From Amorphophallus konjac (lineage: Eukaryota; Streptophyta; Magnoliopsida; Alismatales; Araceae): DNA of 64,000 bases. Shown here in pieces: positions 13,261 through 25,274 of the stretch. The stretch covers positions 285,744,200-285,808,199 of the forward strand of contig CM040125.1 in NCBI GenBank assembly GCA_022559845.1, in the 5' to 3' direction. The notes under the pieces are model-generated. The model did no database searches and was not told the origin of the DNA. It saw only the letters and a list, made by a program, of their open reading frames with translations. Each line of letters opens with the position of its first letter. The first letter of the stretch is position 1. Made by a program: the position numbers and the translations under genes.

Positions 13261-14021
13261 ACTGTTATCTTAGATGGAAGCACTCTATTACCACGGAGAG
13301 TGGATCTAGAGGGGGGTGAATATATCGATTGCCTAAATTAAGAACACAGTTATACTCTAATGCAGAATTAAAATGAGCAGCTGTTGAACAAACGAAGGAG
13401 CATAATGAAATCACAAGATCCACAAGCAATAGCACAGTAGACAGCAATTTTAAGGTGGTTCGATCTTAATCCAGAGATCTACGTCCACCCCACACTCCAA
13501 CAAGAGTGTGGATTCCGCTGACTCACAGCTTGAACAGCTGGGCTTTACAGCTTGCCTACAGACCGCTGAGCTTCACAGCTTGCTATCCGAGACCTAGTCT
13601 CACCTACTGAGGAGTTACAGCTTAACCTGTCCAGAGGCTACACCTCTACAAACCCACTGGGGAATACAGCTTACCCATCCAGAGGCAACACCTCTGCAAA
13701 TGCTGACTCACAGCTTGAAGACAATAGTCGAAGGAAACAAAAATAGAAGCAAACGAAAATAATAAATCCCAACAGGGAATGTAGCTCGCAATGAGCAAGT
13801 CAGCTCTGGTATCTGAACCAAGAGTCTTAGGAACAATCACACAAGCTCTCAAACAAACTCTCTCTCAACTCATCTCTCTCAATCTTCTCTTCTTTCTCTT
13901 TTTCTTCTCTGTGGATCGTGGGTTTTTCTTCTCTGCTCTCAGTGGCTCTCTGCTGCTTCAAGCTTCTCTGCTCTCAAGCCTTCACCTCATCGATCAGCCT
14001 TCTTCTGAGGAAGAAGACTTC

Positions 14022-14029
14022 CTTTTATA
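14022..14029 (-). promoter_or_regulatory. LTR TATA box
   Basis: TATAAAAG on the element strand within a conserved context (GCTGCTATAAAAGGAA), also present in the inverted LTR at 63899-63906. It is the likely start-site element of the Sirevirus LTR promoter. Confidence 0.7.
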
Positions 14030-14224
14030 GCAGCAGCAAGCAAGAGGGCATGTGGCTTCCACATTTCCCGCCCAATCATTTGGTCACGTGGCATCATCTT
14101 AGGATTGCTTCAATATACGTGTCACGATCCTGGTACTCCCCTTATCCTCGGATCACGTGCCTTCATTAAGCTTCACGAAGAGTACCTGTCAGTCAGATAG
14201 ATAGAGTTATCAGTTTAAGACTAA

Positions 14225-15690
14225 CAGCTTGTACAGACTTCATTCATGCAACATGTGTGAGCATGCATCGACTTTCATGTTCTATAGAAGACTGAATGTA
14301 TAGACCTGAATAGGTGTAATGCAGACTGTATCAAGCAAAGTATGCACAATGATAACGAGTCCACATGCAGGTCACCAAGCAGTGTATGGACTTAGATGCA
14401 TGCGACAATGATGTACAGGCTTTGAAGTGTGTAATGCAGAATGCATCAAGCAAAGTATGAACATTACAAATGGATGTATAGACTTTGTAACAATGTGCAG
14501 ACTAGCTAGCATGCGAGTGTATATACTTGAGCAGACTGTCTAGACTTGTAAGCGCTGACAGATGATGTACAGACTTGCATGAGACACTGCATGAGACGCT
14601 GAACTGCCAAGAATGTATAGACTTGTAAGTGCTGACAGACAATGTATAGACTTGCATGAGACACAACGTGAGACGCAGAACTGCAAAGAACGATGTATAG
14701 ACTTGTGTGTGCGTGCAATGAACAAACGATGCGATGTGCAGACTTAGCATGAGACGCTAAATGAGACGGAGAAGCATGCACTGACTTGTGACTCAGTGGC
14801 TATGCAGACTTTAAATGCATGAGACGATGTACAGACTTTAAACAGTCTACAAGCAATGTATAGACTTGAACGTGTAAACACATCTCTGCGATGTATAGAC
14901 TTAATGGAGTGAACGATGCACAAATGCATGAGACATAGACTGTACAGAATTAGTGTTATGTAGCTAGACAAATGAATGCACAGACAATGTGTAGACTTGG
15001 GTGTGTGTGTGCATGCTAGAAGCAATGTATAGACTTGCTCATGACTGTCTAGACTCTACATGCGTGCTATAGCAATGTGTAGACTTGCTGACAAAGCGTT
15101 GTACAGACTCTGCGTGCCACAATGTGCAGACTTGCGAGTGTGTGACATGCACAAAGACGCTAAGTAAGACGGTCCAAAGTATAGACTTCAAGTTCACTTG
15201 AGACGCTGAGTGAGACGGACCTCACAGGCTGTATAGACTTGAATGCATGCTTGCAACACGATGTATAGACATTGCCTGTGCGAGCAATGCAGCAATGTAT
15301 AGACTTTGCCATGCCCAAGGCGATGTAAAGACATGCTGGCAATGAGTGTAGATACTATGTATATGCGTAAGACGTTAAGTGAGACGGACGATGTATAGAC
15401 TTAGCCGATGCAGACTTAGTCCGATGTACAGACTTTGCAATTGATGTACAGACTTGCTGGTCAAACAGACAAAAACTCTGTACAGACTTTAGCGTGCAGA
15501 CATGCCATTTGAATGTATAGACTTGTGTTCTAAATGATGCACAAACACAACACAAAGTAATGTATAGACTCTACGTGCATGCTTCAATGCAATGTATAGA
15601 CTTTGAGTGTGCTGACTTGTGTGAGTGCAATGTGTAGACCTGTGTGTGTGTGCATGACGATGTATAGACTCTGACTGCATGGAACACATA
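14225..15690 (-). repeat. Array of a short degenerate motif in Sirevirus U3
   Basis: About 36 copies of ATGTATAGACTT or variants (ATGTACAGACTT, ATGTGCAGACTT, ATGTGTAGACTT) occur at irregular spacings of roughly 15-60 bp, nearly all in one orientation. Several are separated by a second repeated phrase, GAGACGCTAAGTGAGACGG or parts of it. Open frames across it (on either strand) only reflect the repeat and are not genes. Confidence 0.85.
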
Positions 15691-15810
15691 GACAATTTGA
15701 TAAAGACAGTTTCATCAAAACATAAACAGTTGCCAATCAATCAAAACAAGCTGTTGCCAATGAAGTAAAGCTTATTGTCAACATCATCAACACAGAGAAG
15801 TCACAACAAT

Positions 15811-16044
15811 CTCCCCCTTTTTGATGATGGCAACATCCTATCATATAGAATAGCAACATCCTGTCATACAGATGTATTTTTGATGAAAGACATGGTTTGT
15901 TAGTCAGATTTGTCATTCAGATGCTATGAATGCATGCTGAGAAATGAAACTAACTCCCTGCTAACAAGATCTCCCCCTTTGCCATAACATGATGCATACA
16001 CTCCCCCTGGAATTCACCAAACAGACAATATATTCTCCCCCTTT
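15811..16044 (-). promoter_or_regulatory. Multiple polypurine tracts
   Basis: AAAGGGGGAG-type tracts occur on the element strand at 15811-15820, 15971-15980, 16001-16010 (variant CCAGGGGGAG) and 16035-16044. The first directly abuts the LTR. Repeated tracts at this place are a known Sirevirus trait. Confidence 0.82.
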
Positions 16045-16454
16045 GCCATCAACAAAGAGGAGGGATAGAAAGTGTAAGGGAAGAAAGATATCTGACTGGC
16101 ATTCTGAGCAAGTAGTTCAGGAATTAAGCATTCTAAAGCATAGAGTCTTCAGTCATATGAATTTAGAAACTGCTTAGAGATTGAGTTCTGGTTTGAAGGT
16201 TATAAAAAATAGAGTTCATGCACTACAATCATTGAATGAGTTTGCTGTGCATGATAATAGTAATAAACCATAATCACATTTGAGCATGAGAGATTCAGTT
16301 TCAAAGTATCTTACTTTCTTAGACTCAGTAAAAAATTGTTAAGAGATACCAGGTCATGTATTGAAATTAAACAATTTGGCATACCTGAATTTTCTTTTGA
16401 AGGAACAGCATTTTCAATTTTATTTTATTAAGGGCATTCAGGTACCATTTATCT

Positions 16455-16625
16455 TTTTGCGTAAGGGTACACGTTTATCAGACGTAGGTACCCCTAGATA
16501 CTCAACATAATGAACCATTCTGGCTATGATCAAATTCAATAGAATTGATTTACACCTTTTGTGTGAGGGTACACGTTTATTAGACGCCAGTTACCCCCAG
16601 GTACTCAGTGAAACCACCCCACTGT
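16455..16625. repeat. Twofold repeat in the Sirevirus 3' region
   Basis: Two related segments about 113 bp apart (starting near 16459 and 16572) share GAGGGTACACGTTTAT or GTAAGGGTACACGTTTAT, then AGACG, a TACCCC run and TACTCA. There is no coding content. The remaining stretch 16630-17430 is AT-rich and shows nothing recognisable. Confidence 0.6.
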
Positions 16626-17439
16626 TTTGATCATTTATACAGAGATAACTGATACACCTCATGACTTAAGTATTGTCTATTTCTTTGATGGATCACTCAG
16701 TTTCTCAGTGCTTTACCAGTCATTGCTCTGCCAACATTATTTTTCAAATATTTTTCAAGATTTTCAACATTTTCTTAGCTGTCCTTTATTTGTTTCAGAA
16801 TGACTTGTTTAAGGACAATACACATACTTAGCCTTCTCTAACAGGATTTCAGGTGAGTTTTTAGATTTCAGATATAGTTAACTTTGTCTGACATGTAATG
16901 AAATAGGGGTTGAGAGCTTTATCAATTATCATCATTCTTATTTTCTGATTGAAATCTTTAAACTCTAAAGATTATAAAATTTAAACCATTAAGTCAATCT
17001 TTAAGCAATTAAAATTCTTATAAAGGATGAAGTCTATTTTCTATTACTTAAGAATTAGAACTGACTAACAGATTGCCATATTGTCAGAGTCTACTCATCA
17101 GGGTCAAGGAATGAATGAATTCATGAGAGATAAGAATTTGAGTTGCAATGAAGTTAATACCCTCTCTGAATTACATATAACACTCCCCTTGTCTACATGC
17201 ATGTAGTTATGATATGCATGTTATGCAATGAATATGTCATGAAGAATGTGAATGTGATGCATGCAAGGTTTGATCCATTATTCAACTGCCACATAATTTT
17301 ATTCAGACAAACAAGTTTAAAACGAGATATTCAAACCAACTGAATTCTATTCATCATGCTGAAATTTACACAAGCCAAGCTCTCTTCTAAGAAATTTGAA
17401 CCTTTCATTCCCTAGTGGCATAGTAAAGATATCAGCAAT

Positions 17440-17712
17440 TTATTTTTCAGTTTCAATGAAATTCAGTTCAATTTCCTTTTTATTAACAGCATCTTTAAGA
17501 AAATGGTGTTTGATCTCTATGTGCTTAGTCCTAGAATGATGAACATGATTTTTAGCTAAACATATGGCACTAGTATTATCAGACAAAATTGGAATACATT
17601 CCAGTTTTATTTGATAATCAGCCAGTTGGTGCTTGATCCAAAGTACTTGGGCTGCACAGTTACCAGCTGCAACGTATTCAGCTTCAGCTGTGGACAAAGC
17701 TACAGTGTGTTT
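17440..17712 (-). pseudogene. Sirevirus B RNase H C-terminus
   Basis: The frame opens at the truncated 5' edge and reads STAEAEYVAAGNCAAQVLW, typical of the end of copia RNase H, and includes LSDNTSAICLAKN and RTKHIEIKHHFLKD, ending at TAA (17440-17442). It lacks the 1-bp deletion seen in Sirevirus A and is not interrupted by the Tekay element, so it shows the undisturbed insertion site. Confidence 0.9.
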
Positions 17713-18497
17713 TAGCTACGCACAAGTCAATGCAAATGCAAGGTCGGTGCAAACTTTTAACAACTTGCCAAGGTCAGTGCCCTAAGTGAAACTCGGTGCA
17801 AGTTAAGGCTATGAAACTCAGTGCAAGTTTGTAAAGAAGGCAAAGAAGGTCGATGCAATATTGGCGAGAAAAACATCAACTCCCAGGGGTCGACCCGTGG
17901 GGTCGACCCTTGCGACTGCTAGAGAGAAACCCATGCGGGTTTGAAAAATCAACACTCAGGGGTCGACCCTTGCGCATGGACTTAGCAAAATAAAATATGC
18001 AATGAATTAAAGTTCAGGGGTTTCAAACCCCAATCAAGGTAATGTGAAATACATTCTACCAGGAATTCTTGCCATGGAATTCAAAGATTGAGACACATTT
18101 AAGCTTGCACTTTACACATGTAACACACACAATTCAATCTTACTAAAGTCAAGCCTCTGTGAACCTGTATGTTAAAGATGTTGAACTACAACCACAAATA
18201 AGGCATTCTAGCTTCATAGTCATTCAAACAACTTATCAACATCACTCACATTGCATCAAGGAAACTTCAATGCAAATCACAAACTTATGCGATATGTCTT
18301 CGTCAAAATACACCCGGGGCACAACACTATGCTTTTGTAGTTTTGTTCGTTTGAGTCTCTGAGTGTAGCGGCCATGTGGTGTGGACACTAGAGCGAGCGA
18401 GAAGCACGAATCGACGAGCTGTCGGTACCGTACGAGGAGCACCACTCAGGCTACATCGGCTTCTATCTGGCTCGGAGATAGCCTGGAGACTCCCCCT
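17713..18497. repeat. Degenerate LTR-like sequence with GGGTCGACCC palindromes
   Basis: No gene is visible. It has several copies of AAGGTCGGTGCA-like sequence (17740-17850) and three GGGTCGACCC palindromes (17885-17960). The AAGGTCGGTGCA phrase recurs in the LTR fragment at 50983-51407. The right part (18370-18497) may be the 3' internal end of the LTR element that starts at about 18498. Confidence 0.5.
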
Positions 18498-20130
18498 TGA
18501 GTCTCGATATTTATAGTATTTATTGAGACTTTATTTGTGTGTCATGTGTGTTTATTGGTTTTTACTCGCATTGTAATACAGATTGTACTGAGGGTTTATT
18601 TGTAATTTGGGACCACTTGGGTCCCGCGGGCCCCCCTACCTCTTCCCCATTGATCCACCTCATCTCTAGGGCCTATGTGGGGTCAGTCAACCTTCCAATA
18701 GTGGGCTTCTAGAAGTGTGGACCAAGGGGGGGACAACATGTTAACAAAGTCCAAGAAGGAGGCATTCTAGTCAAGGGGGTGCCCCCCATTTAGTATATTA
18801 TATTAGGTTTGAATTTTTATTTTATTTGATTCCAAATCACATGGGAGAATAAAAATGTGGACTCCCTCTTTTACCCTCCCCAACCTAGATCTAGGGTTAA
18901 TTAGTGTCTTTTGTCATTTCACAAAAATATATTGTATTTCTATTTTGAGTGGAATTAATGCATAAGAAATCTTGAATTTTGTTGGAGCCTAGCAAGGGCC
19001 GCCTCTCTCTCTCTCTCCTCTCTTCTTCTTACAGCTGAGAAGGCTATGTTCTGAGGTGGAAAGCCTCATCTATCTGGTGTGGAGTCCGTTGTTGCCGCCG
19101 CCACCGCCATCGAGCCGCCGTTGCACCGCCACCGACTCTGTCGGTATTCTGCCAATCGGGTTACAGCAGGCCATTCTCAGATTTTTAACTCTCAGAAACG
19201 AGTTCATCTAGAGCCCAAATATTCAGGGTGAGTTCCAGGGGTCTTCATCATGTCCCATAAAATTTGGTTGGGCTTCTAGCTTCCATTTTACAATTTTCCA
19301 TTTTCGTTCTTCCTTTCCATCCAGATCTTCCAGCTTTCAGTCCAGATTCACAGTAGCTTTGAGTTTCCCCTCTTCGGACCTCTTCTTGATTTTTGCTTGA
19401 TCCCCCAATTTTACTGAAGGTTCTGTCCAACACCCCCCTCATCCACGAATTTTCATGGAATTTCTAAAGGCCTTCACCTATTTTCTAAAAATCACTTTCA
19501 GATATCCACTCAGTTTTGTCTGTATCTGTCCAGATCCGACCACCCACCAGTGTAAAATATCTTTCCCCATCCAAACCTCCACTAAATCGGTCATAAGAAT
19601 TATTGCCATTTTCCTCTCTCTCCCCTCTACAACGTTCATGAAGAACTCGAGGTCTGAATCAGAGGTCTACCCCATGGTCAATGCCAACTCTCAGGAAACT
19701 TCAATTCTGCCCGGCCAGATCTGAAATTGAGATCAGTCCGGTTCTAAAATCCCCCATCAGAAGCACGATCCCAATGAGGTATCTGGAGTCACAGAGGGTC
19801 AAAGTACTTTGAAAGAGCTTTCCAACGATACCTCTTGCGCGTCGATCCGACATTGAGAGTGATCGCAGCAGCAGATCTCGCCAGATCGCGCGCGGCAAAA
19901 CAGAAGCAACAGATCTGTGGCCAGCAACTCCAGGACTTGGAGATCGGAGCCGATCGGCCTCCGACCGGTGTTTCAGCCCGACCGCCATCCAGGGAAGCGC
20001 ACCATCATAGGTCACAATCACAGTGAGACCCACTCCGTCAGGTCTAGAGGATGGGGCAGCGCGTGGGCCCCACGAACCCATAGATCGCGCCATCCGGAAA
20101 GCACTAAAACGCGGGTTTCGGCACCGACGG
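18498..20130 (+). repeat. LTR of the gag-only family, 5' part, split by an insertion
   Basis: It resembles the LTRs at 53587-55514, 57883-59829 and 22959-24934 in order and wording: a T-rich start, a CCCCATTGATCC-type block, a CT/GCC-rich leader, then CCGATCGGCCTCCGACCGG. It continues at 31309 after the inserted element. The left boundary (TGAGTCTCGATA) is inferred by alignment by eye and is uncertain. Confidence 0.7.
20126..20130 (+). repeat. Target duplication GACGG, left copy
   Basis: Directly precedes the LTR start TGTAACGACC; the matching copy is at 31304-31308. Confidence 0.9.
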
Positions 20131-23100
20131 TGTAACGACCCGAGAATCCGATTATCGAGAAGGCCCAATAATTTGAGACTCGAACCGCCGCCCATGAGCT
20201 GGGAGGGCTCGGAAGGGCTAAAAGGAGTGTGGAGGCACAAAGAAAATAGGAAATAAAGCAGGACAATTCAACAATTAACAGAAATAAATAAACAACTACA
20301 GCATAGTCCAGTCCAATAGAAAGTACAGTCTAAAGCAGTAAAACGTACCACATGTCAAGTGAACACTCGGGCCGGTGAGCTGGCAATTGAGAACCTCCGA
20401 ACAGCACCCTCGAACCTCGAGGAAGAAGAACCGCCACACCTGAAAAGTAGGGAATGAGTCTCCAAAACAAAGACTCATCAGGGATCCCGCGGAACCCCAA
20501 CCAGAAAAAAGGAAGGCTACAAGAGCAACCATAACAGTAGAAACAGTAAACCCGGTGGCTGGTCAAAACCCGGCACTACAACTACTCCTACTATACTGGA
20601 AAAACACCCCGAACTCACAGTCGGGGGCTACCGAACTACACTAGTACCGCTTACCAAAGTAAAAATCCATGACAACCACGCTATAGAGGCCTGTCTCTCA
20701 GAACACGGCCAACCTGGACACGCTGTCCAAAGTGCAACCCTGACACCTGGTCACGGGTATCGCACGACAAGACGTAACCTCGGTAAGGCCACTAGCACTA
20801 GTCTCACAGCACGGAAAACCGACACACGCGTCACGGTAAAACAACCGAAACTCAACGGTCAACACGACCGAAAACTCGAAGGTCAAAGTCACGGAAACTG
20901 ACCGTCTGTCACTCTCTGTCCAGAACAGGAGTACCTCCCACAAGAAGCACAGTCGGTAGCGTCCCCTGACGTCTTACACCGCACCGCAGGTGAACTGCCT
21001 GACGTGGTAGCTTCTACCAAAGGCACGAACACCACACAAGAACTACAGACGAGTGACTAGCTGGGGTCACACTCGTCAGCGTGGGTCCAACCATCCCCAA
21101 CCACGTGTGCACACACAGACCGCGCGTCCCTGGTCTGGCCCTCTGACCGGTTTTCCCCTCAGTCGGGACTCTGGCTGCAAGACGTGGGGCTCGATGGAAA
21201 CCGGTCCACAAACTGTCTCTAAGGGTAGCCTCTCCACCACTCCCTGGTGGGACCACATGCATGTAAGCAGGCTACGACTAGTGGAGGGTCACTGAGAGAG
21301 TAGACTCTCAAGACAACAGAAAACAATGTCCGAACCCAATGAAGTACGGGGACCGTCTCACGTACCAGCACCTTTGCACGGTGACCACAGTCGGAGATGA
21401 AATGGGACTCACAGTCCACGGGCAGCACGCTCGGCCACGCAGAAACGCAGAAACATGGTTCCCAAAGTAGCTCACAGGCCGCCAAACCAAATCCCACTCT
21501 CCGGGAAAGGCGGGAACCCTCCAGCCCCAGGCTGGCATCTGGGCTCGCAGTCCAGGGCCATATACATGGCCCACTCGAAAACCTCTTCCCGAAGAAACTC
21601 ACGGCGTGTAGGGAACCCTCGCCGCGCTCACACCGACGTACGGTGACACAAGTCGAAAACACGGCAACCCGGGACCACACCGTACCGTGACGCCTGGCCC
21701 CGACGAAGTGCACAGTATCCGTCAGGCCACGGGTCGACACGTGGATCGAGACATACACACCCGGGACTCGAACCGGTCAAAACAGAAATGCCGACTAGAC
21801 CAGCCCCTTGGGCGGTCCACTCTGGGACGCTCAGGGACGTATGGCCAGGAAGGGGCCGCACCAGGGGATATACGGCCAACCGCAGGCCGTTCTTCTCCTG
21901 GCTCAAACGAGACACAAGCGGCTGGTCTCCAGCCGTACCAAGGTCGAACGGCTGACCCTCAGCCGCAACTAGGGGATGAACGGTCCAACGCAGTCGATCA
22001 TCCTCCAAACGGGGAACACATGTGCGGCTAGCCCCTAGCCGTGCGGGGGAACGGGTGGCTAGGACCTCACCGCACAAGGCTTGGGCGGTCAACCTCTGTC
22101 CGCACAACAGCCCACGGCACCAGGGGATGTACGGCCAGCTCTTAGCCATACAAAAGGGTTATGCGGCCAGACCCTGGCCGCATAGCTCAGCAACGGTCAA
22201 AACCGGAGGGAAAAGACGGCTCAACCCTGGCCGCACCTGGGTTATGTGGTCGCACGATAGACCGCATAACCCTCACGGCGCGCCAAGCTGAACGCTGTGC
22301 GCCGAGCAGATGAATAGTCAAGACGGGGCCGCCCATGGGGATGGACGGGCCCTGGTTCGACGGCCCAACCATCACGGCGAGCAAACCGTGGGGTTGGCCC
22401 AACGGTGGCCTCCCCATGCCCCATTCGTGCCGAAACGAAGGGGAAACGACGGTAAACCCCCTAGCAATCATCTAGACTCTGACCGGGGTCAAAATGACGC
22501 ATGAATTGCAAGAAACGGACGATTCAACCACGGTCGCCTAAAATGGGTGTCACGACCTCCCGGAGCCCTACCGGCCAAACGGGACCACCAATCGAGACGA
22601 GATCGGTGACTATGGAACGCCCTCGTCGCAGGGAGTCTATTGACAGTAATCGATCCGAAAACCGTCACTGTTTCCGGATGAACCCTACGAACTCCACAAA
22701 AATGTGATTTCGCTAAACGTGCCCAAACGCCCTCGTTTCTGCGCCGAACGACGTGCAATGGCAGGGAAAATGAGCCCGACGCAGTGGTGTTCAGTCACTC
22801 TACCTCCACCGAAGAAACCGCGCGCCGAAGCGACTAATCCATGCCGTAAACCGCCAGGAACATGATTGCCACCGTCTCAGAATCCACCGAGGGATCGCGC
22901 CCGCCTCCGCCTCGATCCTTGCCCATCCTCGCCCGCATCCTCGCCCGCACCACCTCCGTGATGGGGACATCGAGGCAAGACCGTCCGCATTTTGTTTACA
23001 TTTATGTCCTTTCATATTTGTATGTATACCCTTGTGTAATATGGGTACGCAATTGTAGGTGTTAGTGGGTTTATATGTAAAATTCCTATGGGCCCATGCA

Positions 23101-25274
23101 AGGGGACCCTCAGCCCTTTCCCATTGGTCCATCTAGACCATGTGGGGCTGGTCAACCATCCTAGGTGGCCTTCTAGAAGAGTTGAATGTCAATTGCCACA
23201 TGGGTAGACAAATGGGTAAGAAATTTCATGGTAGGCTACCTACCATTTCAAACTTGCCCCCTTGTCTCCCCTTGGTCAATAGGCCGCCCCTCCCCTTGTA
23301 TTTTTTATTTAATTTTTGTGTGTGTTTGTCACACTTGATCCCAACCATCCAATTCCCTCCCCTAGATCTAATGGTGTAGATTACGTTTGATGTAAGGCAT
23401 ATAAAAGGTTGTATTTTCCATTTGTTAGCATTAATGAAGAGAAAATTGTTGGAAAATCAAGAGTGCTTCTTGTGCCCCTCCCCTCTCGCCTGGTGTTCAT
23501 CTCCTCCAACCCCAAATTCTAGAGTGGTTCTATCTTCAATCCCCTCCCCTCTATCTACGGTGATCATCTGTGAAGATCTCAAGCTGAAATTTTGAGGGTG
23601 TGTTCTTACCTTGAGTCCCCACCTCCGCCTAAATTTTCACGTTCAAATTCCTTCATTTAGTACTTTTCCATTTTCGTTCATCTTTCACTCCCAGATCTGT
23701 CTTGTCTCTGTCTACAGTGACAGTAGTTCTGAGTTTCCCATCTCCGACAACCTTTTTGATTTTTCCAAACCCTCCCAATTTTACTGGGAGTTCTGTCCAT
23801 CAACCTCTCACTCCATGAATTTTATTAATTTCAGATCAGCCTTCTATCCAATTTTCAAAAATCGTGTCCTTCTTCATCTACAGTGCTGTCTACCAGTTTC
23901 CAGATCCGACCACCCTCCAGTGTTAAATTCCTAACAAATCATAGCCTCCTCCAAACTTGTCACCAAACATATTGCCGTCTTTCTTGTTCAATTTCCTACA
24001 ACTTTGCTGAAGAACACAACTACTGAATCGGAGGTCTACCTATCATTCAACGCCAGTTCTCAGACAAGTTCTCTGTTGATCTGAGAATTCGGGCACTGTA
24101 CAACAGCATCTATCAAAATTTGCCAACAAGAAGTACAGAGCTGTTTATTTTTTTGTAATCCCATAGGGTTGAAGCCCTTCGAAGTAGATTTCTAACGGCA
24201 CCAGTTTCGTGTCGATCCGACATCGGGGCTGATCGCAGCGTCCGTTCTCGCCGGAGCGTGCGCCTGAAAATAGAACCGGTAGATCCGTGGCCGGTTATTC
24301 CGACCGGTGCCGATCGGAGCCGCCCGGCCTCCGGCCTGCGAACCAGCGCATCTCCATCCAAGGGAGTGCTCATCCGGGCATTCCCCACTACAGCGGTGCC
24401 ACTGGGTCCCACACGGCCCCTTCGGACAGCACGTGGGCCCCACAGTCACAAGTTCAGGTGCTGCCGAAGAGACGCGAGAAGCCGCCCGTCAACCCGAATT
24501 CGGTCCTCCCGGACCCCATTGTGTCGCCCTTTACCTCCCTACGTGGAGTGGGCAGTGCTTCATTGCTGTAACAAGTGTGTAATATTATTCCGAGAGTACG
24601 GGTTTCGGCTGGGTCCGTCTTCCCCACGCCGAGCGTGTGGAGGTATCGCATTCACTCCCTTACTTGGCATCTTGCTTTATCTCATATATGCTTTATATGC
24701 CACTGCTAGAGAGCATGTTTTAGGACCTAGCTCGCTATATTTTTATATTACCACTGCTGCGAGAGAGAGCGTTACCGTCCCGTGACCCGATCCGGGCACA
24801 AAAGAGAATTGACCACCCTAGCTCTTACCGGTTTCTCAACCGTGCACGTCCGACGCTTCCCTCATTAAGGGACAATCACGGGCTCACCTAGGGTCTGAGG
24901 ACTATTGTTGTGTCCGTGGTCTCATCCCGCATCACTCTGCCTCGCCCCCGCCTCGCTCCGTCGGCCGCCGGAGAAGAGAGGGGAGAAAGAGAGCGTGAGA
25001 GAAGAGAGAGAGGGAGAGAGTGAGAAATGAGAGGGGAGAGGGAAAGGGTTAATATATAGAGAAAAACTCAAAAAAGCATAAATTCAGAAAATTACGAAAA
25101 AAATACCTCTGCGATCCTCGGAAGGAACACAACGCAGTGGTACTGTCCCGGAGTCAAAGAACGCCACGGTTCGCCCTACACAGAGTTCCGAAGGCACATC
25201 AGGGGTAAACACGTGTAAAGCACAAAATACACTCCGAGACCCACTAAAAGATCCGAAAAATCCAAGGCATTACA
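20131..25274 (-). repeat. 3' LTR of the Tekay-type derivative (with a nested solo LTR)
   Basis: Matches 28131-31303 closely along its length once 22959-24934 and one target repeat are removed, giving about 3.16 kb. It carries the conserved CCACGTGTGCACACA at 21101-21115, a region of many CGGCC/CGGTC-rich phrases (21800-22450), and a GA-rich end (24970-25040). Open frames are numerous because of high GC but are not conserved as proteins. Confidence 0.9.
22959..24934 (+). repeat. Solo LTR of the gag-only family
   Basis: Begins TGATGGGGACATCG and ends CCCGCATCA, like the LTR pair at 53587 and 57883. Flanks are CTCCG (22954-22958) and CTCTG (24935-24939), a 5-bp duplication with one mismatch. 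The uninterrupted homologous site is near 30965-30985. A TATAAAAG box lies at 23400-23407. No internal region remains, as expected after LTR-LTR recombination. Confidence 0.87.

Larger units (their letters stand above)
7829..15808 (-). mobile_element. Sirevirus A (Ty1/copia), truncated by the Tekay insertion
   Basis: Element strand order: LTR (15808 to 13263), Met primer site, long gag with zinc knuckle and coiled coil, protease, integrase, RT, RNase H. At 7828/7829 it is cut by the Tekay LTR. A single gag-pol frame, a long gag with a C-terminal coiled coil, and repeated polypurine tracts next to the LTR identify the Sirevirus lineage. The 3' LTR of this copy lies beyond the Tekay element, outside the window. 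Confidence 0.9.
13263..15808 (-). repeat. Sirevirus LTR, 2.55 kb, shared by elements A and B
   Basis: Boundaries are TGTTATCTTAG on the plus strand at 13263 and GTCACAACA ending at 15808 (element strand TGTTGTGAC). It is followed on the high side by a polypurine tract and the 3' half of Sirevirus B, and on the low side by the primer site and gag of Sirevirus A, so it serves both. The same LTR family lies at 62120-64000 in the opposite orientation. Its U3 part is filled with copies of a short motif (see the repeat at 14225-15690). Confidence 0.9.
15809..17712 (-). mobile_element. Sirevirus B remnant: RNase H end and 3' untranslated region
   Basis: From 17712 downward the element strand gives the C-terminal RNase H, its stop, about 1.4 kb of AT-rich non-coding 3' region, and four polypurine tracts leading into the LTR at 15808. 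The homology to Sirevirus A stops abruptly at 17712 (CAGTGTGTT then unrelated sequence), so the remaining 5' part is missing. Confidence 0.85.

Noticed and set aside
14225..15690. CRISPR-like repeat and spacer pattern
   Set aside because: The repeat is only about 12 bp and degenerate, spacings are irregular, the sequence is a plant LTR, and no cas gene exists.
14502..15740. Several minus-strand frames of 60-93 codons with serine/isoleucine/histidine and tyrosine-threonine repeats
   Set aside because: They translate the repeated 12-bp motif in different frames and appear equally in the inverted LTR copy.
20023..22504. Many overlapping arginine/proline-rich frames
   Set aside because: High GC reduces stop codons; the frames overlap on both strands and are not conserved between the two LTR copies.
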